Below, in pieces: positions 44,060 through 52,613 of a DNA stretch of 64,000 bases (within the stretch, counting starts at the first letter, position 1; each line of letters opens with the position of its first letter). The DNA is taken from assembly GCF_000302535.1 (NCBI RefSeq), contig NC_018708.1, positions 3,968,001 to 4,032,000 of the forward strand, written 5' to 3'. Under the pieces are notes generated by a model. The model was given only the letters and a program-made list of their open reading frames with translations. It was not told the DNA's origin and searched no databases. The translations under genes were made by a program, and so were the position numbers. Source of the stretch: Acidovorax sp. KKS102 (GTDB taxonomy: Bacteria; Pseudomonadota; Gammaproteobacteria; Burkholderiales; Burkholderiaceae_C).

Positions 44060-44214
44060 AAGCGTTTGGAATGGATTGTCGCAAAACATTCAGTGGACCG
44101 GCCGGGGCGCGAAACCTAACCTTGTCTCTGCGTCGATAACGGCTGGCCCCAAAAAGCCGCAGGCGCCAAAGGCCTCGCCAACGGGGTCAGCCATTCCAAC
44201 GGAGACAAGACACC

Positions 44215-45234
44215 ATGCAATTCACTTCCCTCGCCAAATCCTTGGCACTCGGCGCCACGCTGCTGGCGGCCCTCGCCGCACCCGTCGCCGCGCAAGTCAA
44301 GGAACACACCTTCAAGGTCGGCATCGGCCTGAGCGACGACCACCCGCAGGCCCAGGCCGTGCGGCACTTTGCCGAGCGCCTGCAGGCCAAAAGCGGCGGC
44401 AAGATGAATGCCAAGCTGTTTGCCAGCGGCGCTTTGGGCAACGACGTGAGCATGACGTCTGCCCTGCGCGGCGGCACGCTGGAGATGACGATCCCGGATT
44501 CGTCCACGCTGATGTCGCTGATCAAGCCCTTTGGCGTGCTGAACCTGCCGCTCACCTTCAACAACGAGGCAGAAGCCGACGCAGTGCTGGACGGCCCCTT
44601 CGGCCAGAAACTGCTGGCCATGCTGCCCGACAAGGGCCTGATCGGCCTGGGCTTCTGGGAGAACGGCTTTCGCCACGTGACCAACTCGCGCCGGGCCATC
44701 AACACGGCCGACGACCTGGCGGGCCTGAAACTGCGCGTGATCCAGAGCCCCTTGTTCCTCGACACCTTCAATGCCCTGGGCACCAACGCCACGCCCATGC
44801 CGTTCACCGAGCTGTACACCGCCATGGAGCAAAAGGCCGTGGACGGCCAGGAGAACCCGCCCGCCACCATCCTGGCCAGCAAGTTCTATGAGGTGCAAAA
44901 GCACCTGGTGCTGTCGCGCCACATGTACAGCGCCTGGGTGCTGCTCATCTCCAAGAAAACCTGGGACGGCCTCTCGGCCGACGAGAAGAAGATCGTGCAG
45001 GAGGCCGCGCGCGAGGCCACGGTGTTCGAGCGCAAGACCATCCGCGCCTTCAGCGAAACCGCACTGGGTGAGCTGAAGAAGGCCGGGATGCAGATCACCG
45101 AGCTGCCCGCCGCCGAACAGGCCAAGCTGCGCACCAAGCTGCAGCCCGTGCTGGCCAAGTACGGCAAGGAGTTTGGCGAAGAGACCACCAGCGAGCTGAT
45201 GGGCGAACTGGCCAAGGCGCGGGGCGGCAAGTAA
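44215..45234 (+). CDS. TRAP transporter solute-binding protein (DctP family)
   Basis: 339 residues with a signal peptide to about residue 26 (AAPVAAQ) and a GGAG-type site. It is the periplasmic receptor of a TRAP system, feeding an acidic solute to the membrane subunits encoded at 48394-50277. DctP features include FKVGIGLSDDHPQAQAVRHF, the Arg in LKLRVIQSPLFLDTFNALGT (which binds the ligand carboxylate), and AMEQKAVDGQENPPATILAS. Operon context (a sugar-acid dehydratase) suggests the ligand is an aldonate such as arabonate, galactonate or xylonate. The 66-base gap to the next gene shows no terminator. Confidence 0.93.
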   Translation: MQFTSLAKSLALGATLLAALAAPVAAQVKEHTFKVGIGLSDDHPQAQAVRHFAERLQAKSGGKMNAKLFASGALGNDVSMTSALRGGTLEMTIPDSSTLMSLIKPFGVLNLPLTFNNEAEADAVLDGPFGQKLLAMLPDKGLIGLGFWENGFRHVTNSRRAINTADDLAGLKLRVIQSPLFLDTFNALGTNATPMPFTELYTAMEQKAVDGQENPPATILASKFYEVQKHLVLSRHMYSAWVLLISKKTWDGLSADEKKIVQEAAREATVFERKTIRAFSETALGELKKAGMQITELPAAEQAKLRTKLQPVLAKYGKEFGEETTSELMGELAKARGGK

Positions 45235-45300
45235 TTTGCACGCTTCCCGGGGCGCAGCGTCCGGCTGCGCCCAGCCCCTCTTTTGCGACGCCCCGACCCC

Positions 45301-47082
45301 ATGACAAAAATACCCCGCCGCCCCTTCCGCTCCCGCGAATGGTTTGCCGCGCCCGAGCGCTCGGACATGACCGCGCTGTATCTGGAGCGGTTCATGAACT
45401 ACGGGCTCACGCCCGAAGAACTGCGCTCGGGCCGCCCCATCATCGGCATTGCGCAGACGGGCAGCGACCTGTCGCCCTGCAACCGCATCCACCTGGACCT
45501 GGCGCGCCGCGTGCGCGACGGCATCCGCGATGCGGGCGGCATCCCGATGGAGTTCCCAGTCCATCCCATCTTTGAAAACTGCCGCCGCCCCACGGCCGCA
45601 CTGGACCGCAACCTGGCCTACCTGGGCCTGGTGGAGATCCTGTACGGCTACCCCATCGATGCGGTGGTGCTGACCACGGGCTGCGACAAGACCACGCCCG
45701 CGGGCGTCATGGCGGCGTCCACCGTGGACATCCCGGCCATCGTGCTCTCGGGCGGGCCGATGCTGGACGGCTGGCACGAGGGTCAGCTGGTGGGCTCGGG
45801 CACCGTGATCTGGCGCAGCCGCCGCCAGCTCGCGGCGGGCGAAATCGACGAGGAAGAATTCTTGCAGCGCGCCTGCAACAGCGCGCCCTCCGCCGGGCAC
45901 TGCAACACCATGGGCACGGCCTCGACCATGAACGCGGTGGCCGAGGCGCTGGGCTTGTCATTGCCCGGCTGTGCGGCCATCCCGGCACCGTACCGCGAGC
46001 GCGGGCAGATGGCGTACGAAACCGGGCGGCGCATTGTGGAGATGGCGTACGAGGACCTGCGCCCCTCGCGCATCCTGACGCGCGAAAGCTTTCTGAACGC
46101 GCTGTCGGTAGTGAGCGTGGCGGGCGGCAGCAGCAACGCGCAGGTGCACATCATGGCCATGGCGCGCCACGCGGGCGTGCAGCTCGATGCACAGGACTGG
46201 ACCGACCACGCCTACGACTTGCCCCTGCTGCTGAACATGCAGCCTGCGGGCCAATTTCTGGGCGAGCGCTTCTTCCGCGCTGGCGGTGTGCCCGCGCTGA
46301 TGTGGGAGCTGCAGCAGGCGGGCAAACTGCATGCCGACTGCGCCAGCGTGACGGGCAAGACCATCGGCGAGAACCTGCAGGGCCGCGAGACCCATGACCG
46401 CGAGGTGATCCGCCCGTTCCATCAGCCGCTGATGGAAAAGGCCGGCTTCATGGTGCTCAGCGGCAACCTTTTCGATTTCGGCATCATGAAGACCTCGGTG
46501 ATCTCCGAAGCCTTCCGCCAGCGCTACCTCAGCCGCCCGGGTCAAGAGGGCATCTTTGAAGCCCGCGCCGTGGTGTTCGAGGGCGCGGACGACTACCACG
46601 CGCGCATCAACGACCCGGCGCTCGACATCGACGAAGGTTGCATCCTGGTCATGCGCGGCGCGGGCCCGATCGGCTGGCCGGGCTCGGCCGAGGTGGTGAA
46701 CATGCAGCCACCCGACGCGCTGATCCGGCGCGGCGTCAACACGTTGCCCACACTGGGCGACGGGCGCCAGTCGGGCACGGCGGACAGCCCGTCCATCCTC
46801 AACGCATCGCCCGAAAGCGCCGTGGGCGGAGGGCTGAGTTGGCTGCAAAGCGGCGACACGATCCGCATCGACCTGAACACCGGCCGCTGCGATGCGCTGG
46901 TCGCCTCCGAAGAGATAGCGCGCCGAAAGCGTGACCTGCCCGCCCCACCCGTCCCCGCGAGCCAATCGCCGTGGGAAGCGCTGTACCGCGAGAAAACGGG
47001 GCAACTGGCCGATGGCGCGACGCTGGACTTTGCGCTGGAGTTTCAGCGCATTGCCGAAAAGACGCCACGCCACAACCACTGA
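45301..47082 (+). CDS. sugar-acid dehydratase, IlvD/Edd family
   Basis: 593 residues from ATG 45301. It removes water from an aldonic acid to give the 2-keto-3-deoxy acid. The three Fe-S cysteines are at 60 (GSDLSPCN), 128 (TGCDKTTPAG) and 201 (GHCNTMGTASTMN), matching the spacing C59/C127/C200 of L-arabinonate dehydratase, with the Mg-binding Lys 130 in the CDK. Other family blocks are IFENCRRPTAALDRNLAYLG and GPIGWPGSAEVVNM. This places it with pentonate or hexonate dehydratases, not with IlvD itself. The precise sugar acid is not set by sequence. Confidence 0.93.
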   Translation: MTKIPRRPFRSREWFAAPERSDMTALYLERFMNYGLTPEELRSGRPIIGIAQTGSDLSPCNRIHLDLARRVRDGIRDAGGIPMEFPVHPIFENCRRPTAALDRNLAYLGLVEILYGYPIDAVVLTTGCDKTTPAGVMAASTVDIPAIVLSGGPMLDGWHEGQLVGSGTVIWRSRRQLAAGEIDEEEFLQRACNSAPSAGHCNTMGTASTMNAVAEALGLSLPGCAAIPAPYRERGQMAYETGRRIVEMAYEDLRPSRILTRESFLNALSVVSVAGGSSNAQVHIMAMARHAGVQLDAQDWTDHAYDLPLLLNMQPAGQFLGERFFRAGGVPALMWELQQAGKLHADCASVTGKTIGENLQGRETHDREVIRPFHQPLMEKAGFMVLSGNLFDFGIMKTSVISEAFRQRYLSRPGQEGIFEARAVVFEGADDYHARINDPALDIDEGCILVMRGAGPIGWPGSAEVVNMQPPDALIRRGVNTLPTLGDGRQSGTADSPSILNASPESAVGGGLSWLQSGDTIRIDLNTGRCDALVASEEIARRKRDLPAPPVPASQSPWEALYREKTGQLADGATLDFALEFQRIAEKTPRHNH

Positions 47083-47136
47083 CAACGACCAGGTGAGGCA
47101 CTCGCGCTCACCCGGTTCTTTTCAAAAGGACTCTCC

Positions 47137-48366
47137 ATGAATAACATGACGGCAGCGGCAGTTGCCGAACGGGCCCGTGCGCCCCAAGCCGCGTTGCAAG
47201 TGCTCCCCGACGATGGCCTGCAAGGCACACTGGTCGGCCGCGTGTGGGCGCCCAGTGGCGCCGTTTCTGGCCCCGCGGTTGTGGCACTGCGGCCCGAAGG
47301 TGTTTTTGACCTCAGCGCGCACTACCCCACCATGAGCACGCTGCTGGACACCCTGGCACCTGCCGAGGCTGCGCGCACCGCCACGGGCCAGTACCTGTGC
47401 AGCGTGGAAGACCTGCTGGCCAACAGCCAACCCGGCGCGCGCGACACTACCCGTCCCTGGCTGCTGGCCCCGTGCGATTTGCAGGTGGTGAAGGCTGCGG
47501 GCGTGACCTTTGCGGCCAGCCTCATTGAGCGCGTGATCGAAGAGCAGGCGCGCGGCGACGCCACCCGCGCGCAGGGCCTGCGCAGCCAGGTCATCGGCCT
47601 CATCGACCAGAACCTGGCGGACATCCGCCCCGGCTCGCCCGAGGCGATGCGACTGAAGGCGCTGCTGCAGGACAAAGGCCTGTGGTCGCAGTACCTGGAG
47701 GTGGGCATCGGCCCCGACGCCGAGGTGTTCACCAAGGCGCCGGTGCTGGCGTCGGTGGGCTGTGGCGATGACATCGGCATCCGCTCCGATTCGGCCTGGA
47801 ACAACCCCGAGCCCGAGGTGGTGCTGGCGGTGAACAGCCGGGGCCAGATCGTGGGCGCCACGCTGGGCAACGACGTGAACCTGCGCGACATCGAGGGCCG
47901 CAGCGCCCTGCTGCTGGGCAAGGCCAAGGACAACAACGCATCGTGCGCGCTGGGCCCGTTCATCCGCTTGTTCGACGCAAGCTTCGGGCTGGAACAGGTG
48001 CGCAAGGAGACGGTACACCTGCGCGTGGAGGGCGCGGACGGCTTTGAGCTGCGCGGCATCAACACCATGGCCAGCATCAGCCGCGACCCTACCGATCTGG
48101 TGGCGCAGACGCTGGCCGCGCACCAGTACCCGGACGGGTTCATGCTGTTCATGGGCACGCTGTTCGCCCCCATCGAAGACCGCGACCAGCCGGGTGGCGG
48201 CTTCACCCACCACCTGGGCGACCTGGTGTCCATCCAGAGCGCGTGGCTGGGCGGCCTGCACAACCGCGTGGCACACAGCGAGGCCGCGCCGCCCTGGCGC
48301 TTTGGCCTGCGCGCCTTCATGGCCAATCTGGCGCAGCGCGGGCTGCTGCAGGGCACGGCGCTCTGA
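47137..48366 (+). CDS. fumarylacetoacetate hydrolase-family protein in the sugar-acid operon
   Basis: 409 residues, 54 bases after the dehydratase. The C-terminal FAH domain shows the metal site (ASVGCGDDIGIRSDSAWNNP, EPEVVLAVNSRGQIVGATLG, NDVNLRDIEGRSALLLGKAK). The N-terminal part is longer than in simple FAH proteins. Relatives in sugar operons (GguC-like, or KdgD-type enzymes) act on the 2-keto-3-deoxy product of the dehydratase, by dehydration or hydrolysis, leading to alpha-ketoglutarate semialdehyde or pyruvate. Met 1 or Met 4 may be the start behind AAAAGGA. Confidence 0.85.
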   Translation: MNNMTAAAVAERARAPQAALQVLPDDGLQGTLVGRVWAPSGAVSGPAVVALRPEGVFDLSAHYPTMSTLLDTLAPAEAARTATGQYLCSVEDLLANSQPGARDTTRPWLLAPCDLQVVKAAGVTFAASLIERVIEEQARGDATRAQGLRSQVIGLIDQNLADIRPGSPEAMRLKALLQDKGLWSQYLEVGIGPDAEVFTKAPVLASVGCGDDIGIRSDSAWNNPEPEVVLAVNSRGQIVGATLGNDVNLRDIEGRSALLLGKAKDNNASCALGPFIRLFDASFGLEQVRKETVHLRVEGADGFELRGINTMASISRDPTDLVAQTLAAHQYPDGFMLFMGTLFAPIEDRDQPGGGFTHHLGDLVSIQSAWLGGLHNRVAHSEAAPPWRFGLRAFMANLAQRGLLQGTAL

Positions 48367-48393
48367 GGCGCAAAAGGAAAACAGGAGACACCC

Positions 48394-48963
48394 ATGCTGA
48401 ATGCCTTCATCGACCGATGCTGCCGCTGGATCAACCTGCTCATCGCCCTGGCGCTGGCCGTGATGGTGGCCATGGTGTTCGGCAATGTCGTGCTGCGCTA
48501 TGCGTTCAACTCCGGCATTGCCATCAGCGAGGAGGTCTCGCGCTGGCTGTTTGTGTGGATCACCTTTCTGGGCGCCATCGTGGCGGTGCACGAGCGGGGC
48601 CACCTGGGCACGGATTTTCTGCTGGCGCGCTTGCCGCCGCTGGGCCAGCGCATTTGCCTGGCCCTGAGCTACGCGCTGATGATCTGGTGCACCTGGCTGC
48701 TGTTCAGCGGCGCACTGGCGCAGGCGCGCATCAACTGGGATGTGGATGCACCGGTCACGGGTGCGTCCATGGCCATCTTCTATGCGTCGGGCGTGGTGTT
48801 TGCCGTGGCGGCGGGCCTGCTGCTGGCGCTGGACCTGTGGCGCATTGTGTCGGGGCAGATGCCGGACAGCGAACTGGTGCAGATCACCGAGTCCGAAGAA
48901 CTGGCCGCCGTGGGCAGCCAGCTGCCACACGCAGCCCCCGCGCCCACGGCCTCGCGCCAGTGA
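48394..48963 (+). CDS. TRAP transporter small membrane subunit (DctQ family)
   Basis: 189 residues with four membrane helices. ALNLVLRY-like RYAFNSGIAISEEVSRWLFV and FLGAIVAVHERGHLGTDFLL are DctQ landmarks; the Glu in SEEVSRWLF and the conserved HERGHLG are typical. AGGAG precedes ATG 48394. It forms the membrane complex with the DctM subunit 33 bases downstream. The C-terminal tail (about 30 residues, Glu/Ser/Pro rich) is cytoplasmic. Confidence 0.92.
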   Translation: MLNAFIDRCCRWINLLIALALAVMVAMVFGNVVLRYAFNSGIAISEEVSRWLFVWITFLGAIVAVHERGHLGTDFLLARLPPLGQRICLALSYALMIWCTWLLFSGALAQARINWDVDAPVTGASMAIFYASGVVFAVAAGLLLALDLWRIVSGQMPDSELVQITESEELAAVGSQLPHAAPAPTASRQ

Positions 48964-48996
48964 GCCCCACACCGCAATGACCTGGAGCGCTCTTCC

Positions 48997-50277
48997 ATGA
49001 CCGTTTTTATCTTCCTCGGCTCCCTGCTGGCCGCCATGGCCATTGGCGTGCCGATTGCCTACGCGCTGCTGGTGTCCGGCGTCGCCCTCATGTGGCACCT
49101 GGACCTGTTTGACGCACAGATCCTGGCGCAGAACGTGATCAACGGCGCCGACAGCTTTCCGCTGCTGGCGGTGCCCTTCTTCATGCTGGCGGGCGAAATC
49201 ATGAACGTGGGTGGGCTGTCGCAGCGCATCGTCAAGCTCGCGCTCACGCTGGTCGGGCACAAGCGCGGCGGGCTGGGCTTTGTGGCTATCCTGGCCGCCT
49301 GCATGCTGGCGGCGCTGTCGGGTTCGGCCGTGGCCGACACGGCAGCACTGGCAGCCCTGCTGCTGCCCATGATGGTGAAGGCGGGGCACGACAAGGCGCG
49401 CGCGGGCGGGCTGATTGCCTCGGCCGGCATCATTGCGCCGGTCATTCCGCCTTCCATCGGCTTCGTGGTGTTTGGCGTGGCAGCCAATGTGTCGATCAGC
49501 AAGCTGTTCCTGGCGGGCATCGTCCCGGGCCTGCTGATGGGCCTCGCGATTGCGGTCACCTGGTACTGGGTGTCGCAGCGCGAAAACGTCACGCCGCCGC
49601 CCAAGGCCTCCACGGCCGAGAAGCTGCAGGCGCTCAAGGAATCGACCTGGGCGTTGTTCCTGCCCGTCATCGTGATTGTGGGCTTGAAGATGGGCGTGTT
49701 CACGCCCACAGAGGCGGCGGCGGTGGCTGCGGTTTACGCCCTGTTTGTGGCAACGGTGGTGTACCGCGAGCTGCACTGGCGCCAGCTGACCGAGGTGTTC
49801 ACCAGCGCCGCCAAAACTACGGCGGTGATCATGTTCCTGGTGGCGGCCGCCATGGTCAGCGCCTGGCTCATCACCGTGGCCGACATCCCGCGCCAGCTGG
49901 TGGGCCTGCTCAAGCCGCTGATGGAGCACCCCACGCTGCTGCTCATCGCCATCATGGTGCTGGTGATGGCCGTGGGCACCGCCATGGACATGACACCCAC
50001 CATCCTCATCCTGACGCCCGTGCTGATGCCGGTGGTGAAGGCTGCGGGCATCGACCCGGTCTACTTCGGCGTGCTGTTCATCATCAACAACGCCATCGGG
50101 CTCATCACCCCGCCCGTGGGCACGGTGCTGAACGTGGTGGCCGGAGTGGGCAAGATGCGCATGGATGACGTGACGCGGGGCGTGATTCCGTTCATGGTGG
50201 CGCAGTTCGCGGTGATGTTCTTGATGGTGCTGTTTCCGTCGCTGGTGCTGGTGCCGATGCGGTGGTTTACGGGATGA
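48997..50277 (+). CDS. TRAP transporter large membrane subunit (DctM family)
   Basis: 426 residues with about eleven to twelve membrane helices, the transport channel of the TRAP system. VPFFMLAGEIMNVGGLSQRI, CMLAALSGSAVADTAALAAL, IIAPVIPPSIGFVVFG, GVFTPTEAAAVAAVYALF, AMDMTPTILILTPVLMP and INNAIGLITPPVGTVLNVV are the family signatures. Na+-driven uptake is the norm. It ends the operon; a repeat copy follows. Confidence 0.95.
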   Translation: MTVFIFLGSLLAAMAIGVPIAYALLVSGVALMWHLDLFDAQILAQNVINGADSFPLLAVPFFMLAGEIMNVGGLSQRIVKLALTLVGHKRGGLGFVAILAACMLAALSGSAVADTAALAALLLPMMVKAGHDKARAGGLIASAGIIAPVIPPSIGFVVFGVAANVSISKLFLAGIVPGLLMGLAIAVTWYWVSQRENVTPPPKASTAEKLQALKESTWALFLPVIVIVGLKMGVFTPTEAAAVAAVYALFVATVVYRELHWRQLTEVFTSAAKTTAVIMFLVAAAMVSAWLITVADIPRQLVGLLKPLMEHPTLLLIAIMVLVMAVGTAMDMTPTILILTPVLMPVVKAAGIDPVYFGVLFIINNAIGLITPPVGTVLNVVAGVGKMRMDDVTRGVIPFMVAQFAVMFLMVLFPSLVLVPMRWFTG

Positions 50278-50301
50278 ATCTACAGGTTTGAAGCAAAAAA
50301 T

Positions 50302-50351
50302 GCCGCAAGCGCTAGTGGATATTTCGCTTGCAGCTATCAAATCAGGAGTTA
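50302..50351 (+). repeat. dispersed palindromic repeat
   Basis: CCGCAAGCGCTAGTGGATAT, TTCGCTTGCAGCTATCAAAT, CAGGAGTTAA. It lies between the DctM stop and the stop of the NAD(P)-binding protein on the other strand. Confidence 0.75.
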
Positions 50352-50369
50352 ATCACTCCCGGGCACCAT

Positions 50370-51011
50370 TCAGTTCGCCACCGTGAACCGCTTTTGCACA
50401 TGGCGCGGCGTTTCCAGCTCGTCGGCCATTGCCACCGCCAGGTCAGCCACGCTGATGCTACCGGGCTGGTCACCATTCATCAGCGGGGCCTCGTCGCCCA
50501 GTCGGTACTGGCCGGTGCGCTCGCCAGGTTGCAGCAGGATGGGGGGCGAGAGGAAGGTCCAGTCCAGCGTGTTTTCGGTGCGGATCCAGTTCAGCGCCTC
50601 GCGGGCGGCCAGGGCACCCTGCTTCCATTCAGCAGGGAACTGGGGCGTATCCACCAGCTGCACGCCAGGCGCCACAAACAGGCTGCCTGCGCCGCCCACC
50701 ACCAGCAGTCGGCGCACACCGGCGGCCTTGGTGCCGTCGATGATGGCGCGCGTGCCCTTGAGGAACTGGTCGTGGATGTCTGGCACCGTCCAGCCAGGGT
50801 TGTAGGCGCTGACCACGGCGTCGTGGCCAGCGACCGCCTTGGCCACCTGGGCAGCGTCCTGCGCGTCGGCGGCGACCACGGTCAGGCCTTCGCGGGGGGT
50901 GAGCTTGGCCGGGTTGCGGGCCAGCACGGTCACGCGGTGAACGCGTTGCAGCAGTTCGTTCAGCACGGCCGAGCCGACAAAGCCGGTGGCACCAATCAGG
51001 GCGATGTTCAT
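50370..51011 (-). CDS. NAD(P)-binding (atypical SDR/NmrA-like) protein
   Basis: 213 residues. The N-terminal ALIGATGFVGSAVLNELLQR carries GxxGxxG (NADP-type) and the strand pattern of atypical SDRs. LLVVGGAGSLFVAPGVQLVD, NTLDWTFLSPPILLQPGERT and ISVADLAVAMADELETP are typical of the group that includes YwnB-like flavin or redox proteins. No Tyr-Lys catalytic pair is evident, so it may bind and sense NADP rather than catalyse. AAGGAC precedes ATG 51011. It is divergent from a LysR gene (51144), which likely controls it. Confidence 0.88.
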   Translation of the reverse strand: MNIALIGATGFVGSAVLNELLQRVHRVTVLARNPAKLTPREGLTVVAADAQDAAQVAKAVAGHDAVVSAYNPGWTVPDIHDQFLKGTRAIIDGTKAAGVRRLLVVGGAGSLFVAPGVQLVDTPQFPAEWKQGALAAREALNWIRTENTLDWTFLSPPILLQPGERTGQYRLGDEAPLMNGDQPGSISVADLAVAMADELETPRHVQKRFTVAN

Positions 51012-51143
51012 ACGGTGTCCTTGGGGTCAAAGTTGCGATGCAGTGAGAATAGAAACTTGTCAAAGCACGCGGTAGAGGGCTAAAACAGCCTTTTCTTTGA
51101 AGCCCTGCTTCACAATCAACTCCACACACCCCCGCCGCCCCTG

Positions 51144-52046
51144 ATGGAAGACCTCAAACGCATGGCCGTGTTTGCCGCTGTGGTGCAACACGGCTCGATG
51201 AGCGGCGCCGCGCGCGCCCTGGGCATGAGCACCTCGGCGGTGAGCCAGCAGGTGCGCAAGCTCGAAAGCGACGGCGGCGTGACGCTGCTGCACCGCTCCA
51301 CACGCAAGCTGGCGCTGACCGAGGCAGGCCAGCGGTACCACGCGCGCTGCGCTGCCATGTGGGCGGCGGCGGAGCAGGCGCGGGCCGAGCTGGCGGCCTC
51401 GCGCGATGCGCCCAGTGGCGAGTTGCGGATGTCAGCCACCGTAGGTTTTGCGCGGCACATTGCGCCCGCCCTGGGAGAACTGCTGGCCGCGCACCCGGCG
51501 CTGCGCCTGCGGCTGCTGGTGGACGACTCCACCATCGACCTCATCAACGCCCGCATCGATCTGGCGGTGCGCTACGGGCGCCTGGCGGATTCGACCTGGG
51601 CCGCACGGCGCCTGGGGGGCATGAGTTGGTATCTGTGCGCGTCGCCCGAATGGGTGGCCGCACATGGCATGCCACAGCACCCGGACGCGCTGCTGTCCCA
51701 CAGCTGGCTGGGCTTTGCGAGGGAGGGGGGTGGGCTGCTCATCGACCTGCGCAGCCCCACCGGCGAGCCCCGCGCGCTGCGGGTGGAGCCGCGCATTGCC
51801 AGCAACAACCAGCTCTCGATCCAGCAGATGTGCGAGGCCGGACTGGGGCTGGCGCTGGTGGGCAGCATGGATTCGCATGAAGCACTGCAAGTCGGCCGGC
51901 TGGTGCGGCTGCTGCCGGAGTGGTCATTTGGCACGCTGGATATCTGGGCCGTCACGCCCCAGCGCGATGCCCAGCCCGCAAAGGTGCGCCAGGCGATTGC
52001 AGCGCTGCACGCCTACCTGAAGCAGGTGCCGGGCATTTCGGACTGA
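51144..52046 (+). CDS. LysR-type transcriptional regulator
   Basis: 300 residues. The N-terminal helix-turn-helix is in FAAVVQHGSMSGAARALGMS and STSAVSQQVRKLESDGGVTL, with LHRSTRKLALTEAGQRY after it. The C-terminal effector domain includes SPEWVAAHGMPQHPDALLSH. It belongs to the large CrgA-like subgroup with a short insert. It is divergent from the NAD(P)-binding gene with 132 bases between, the usual place for a LysR box. The effector is unknown. Confidence 0.92.
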   Translation: MEDLKRMAVFAAVVQHGSMSGAARALGMSTSAVSQQVRKLESDGGVTLLHRSTRKLALTEAGQRYHARCAAMWAAAEQARAELAASRDAPSGELRMSATVGFARHIAPALGELLAAHPALRLRLLVDDSTIDLINARIDLAVRYGRLADSTWAARRLGGMSWYLCASPEWVAAHGMPQHPDALLSHSWLGFAREGGGLLIDLRSPTGEPRALRVEPRIASNNQLSIQQMCEAGLGLALVGSMDSHEALQVGRLVRLLPEWSFGTLDIWAVTPQRDAQPAKVRQAIAALHAYLKQVPGISD

Positions 52047-52171
52047 GGCCCGGCGATACTGTGAAACCCTGCCAGCCCACTACTGCGCGGAAGCCCCACG
52101 GCAACGCCACGCCCCTGCGGCAGACCTTGCACAGTGGCTGATATCTTGACCAGACCGTTGCGGAGACATCC

Positions 52172-52474
52172 ATGATTCTTGAAGTTGCCCACCTCACTGT
52201 CCGCACCGGTCAGAACAGCGCGTTTGAGCAGGCTTTTGCCCAGGCGCAGCGCATCATTGCGTCCATGCCCGGCTATTTGTCCCATGAGCTGGGCCATTGC
52301 ATGGAGCGACCGCAGGACTATGTGCTGCTGGTGCGCTGGGCCACCCTGACCGACCACGAGGTGGGGTTCCGCCAGTCCGCCCAGTACCAGGAATGGAAGC
52401 GGCTGCTGCACCATTTTTACGATCCGTTTCCCACGGTTGTGCACTTTGAGCCCGTCACGCCGGACAGGGTGTGA
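52172..52474 (+). CDS. ABM-domain (antibiotic biosynthesis monooxygenase-like) protein
   Basis: 100 residues with the dimeric ferredoxin-like ABM fold: MILEVAHLTVRTGQNSAFEQ at the start, SMPGYLSHELGHCMERPQDYVLL in two strands, and WKRLLHHFYDPFPTVVHFEP. The fold is shared by cofactor-free monooxygenases and haem-degrading or quinone-related proteins. CGGAG precedes ATG 52172. It stands alone after the LysR gene and before cheV; no substrate can be set. Confidence 0.85.
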   Translation: MILEVAHLTVRTGQNSAFEQAFAQAQRIIASMPGYLSHELGHCMERPQDYVLLVRWATLTDHEVGFRQSAQYQEWKRLLHHFYDPFPTVVHFEPVTPDRV

Positions 52475-52613
52475 CGGCGCCGCCACGCACGGATGCTGCA
52501 GCGCACTATTCGGGTATTGCCTGAAGATTTAGCGCACTGCGCATGCCGTTTGGGTCCTAGAATTTGTAAAAGCGCGTATCTTCGTATCTTCATTACCGCG
52601 CGAAGGATCCAAC

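Noticed and set aside
47122-50340. A 1072-codon open frame on the minus strand
   Set aside because: It runs antisense across the FAH, DctQ and DctM genes, which have clear family motifs. Its product is His/Gln/Arg-rich, as expected from the reverse of GC-rich coding DNA.
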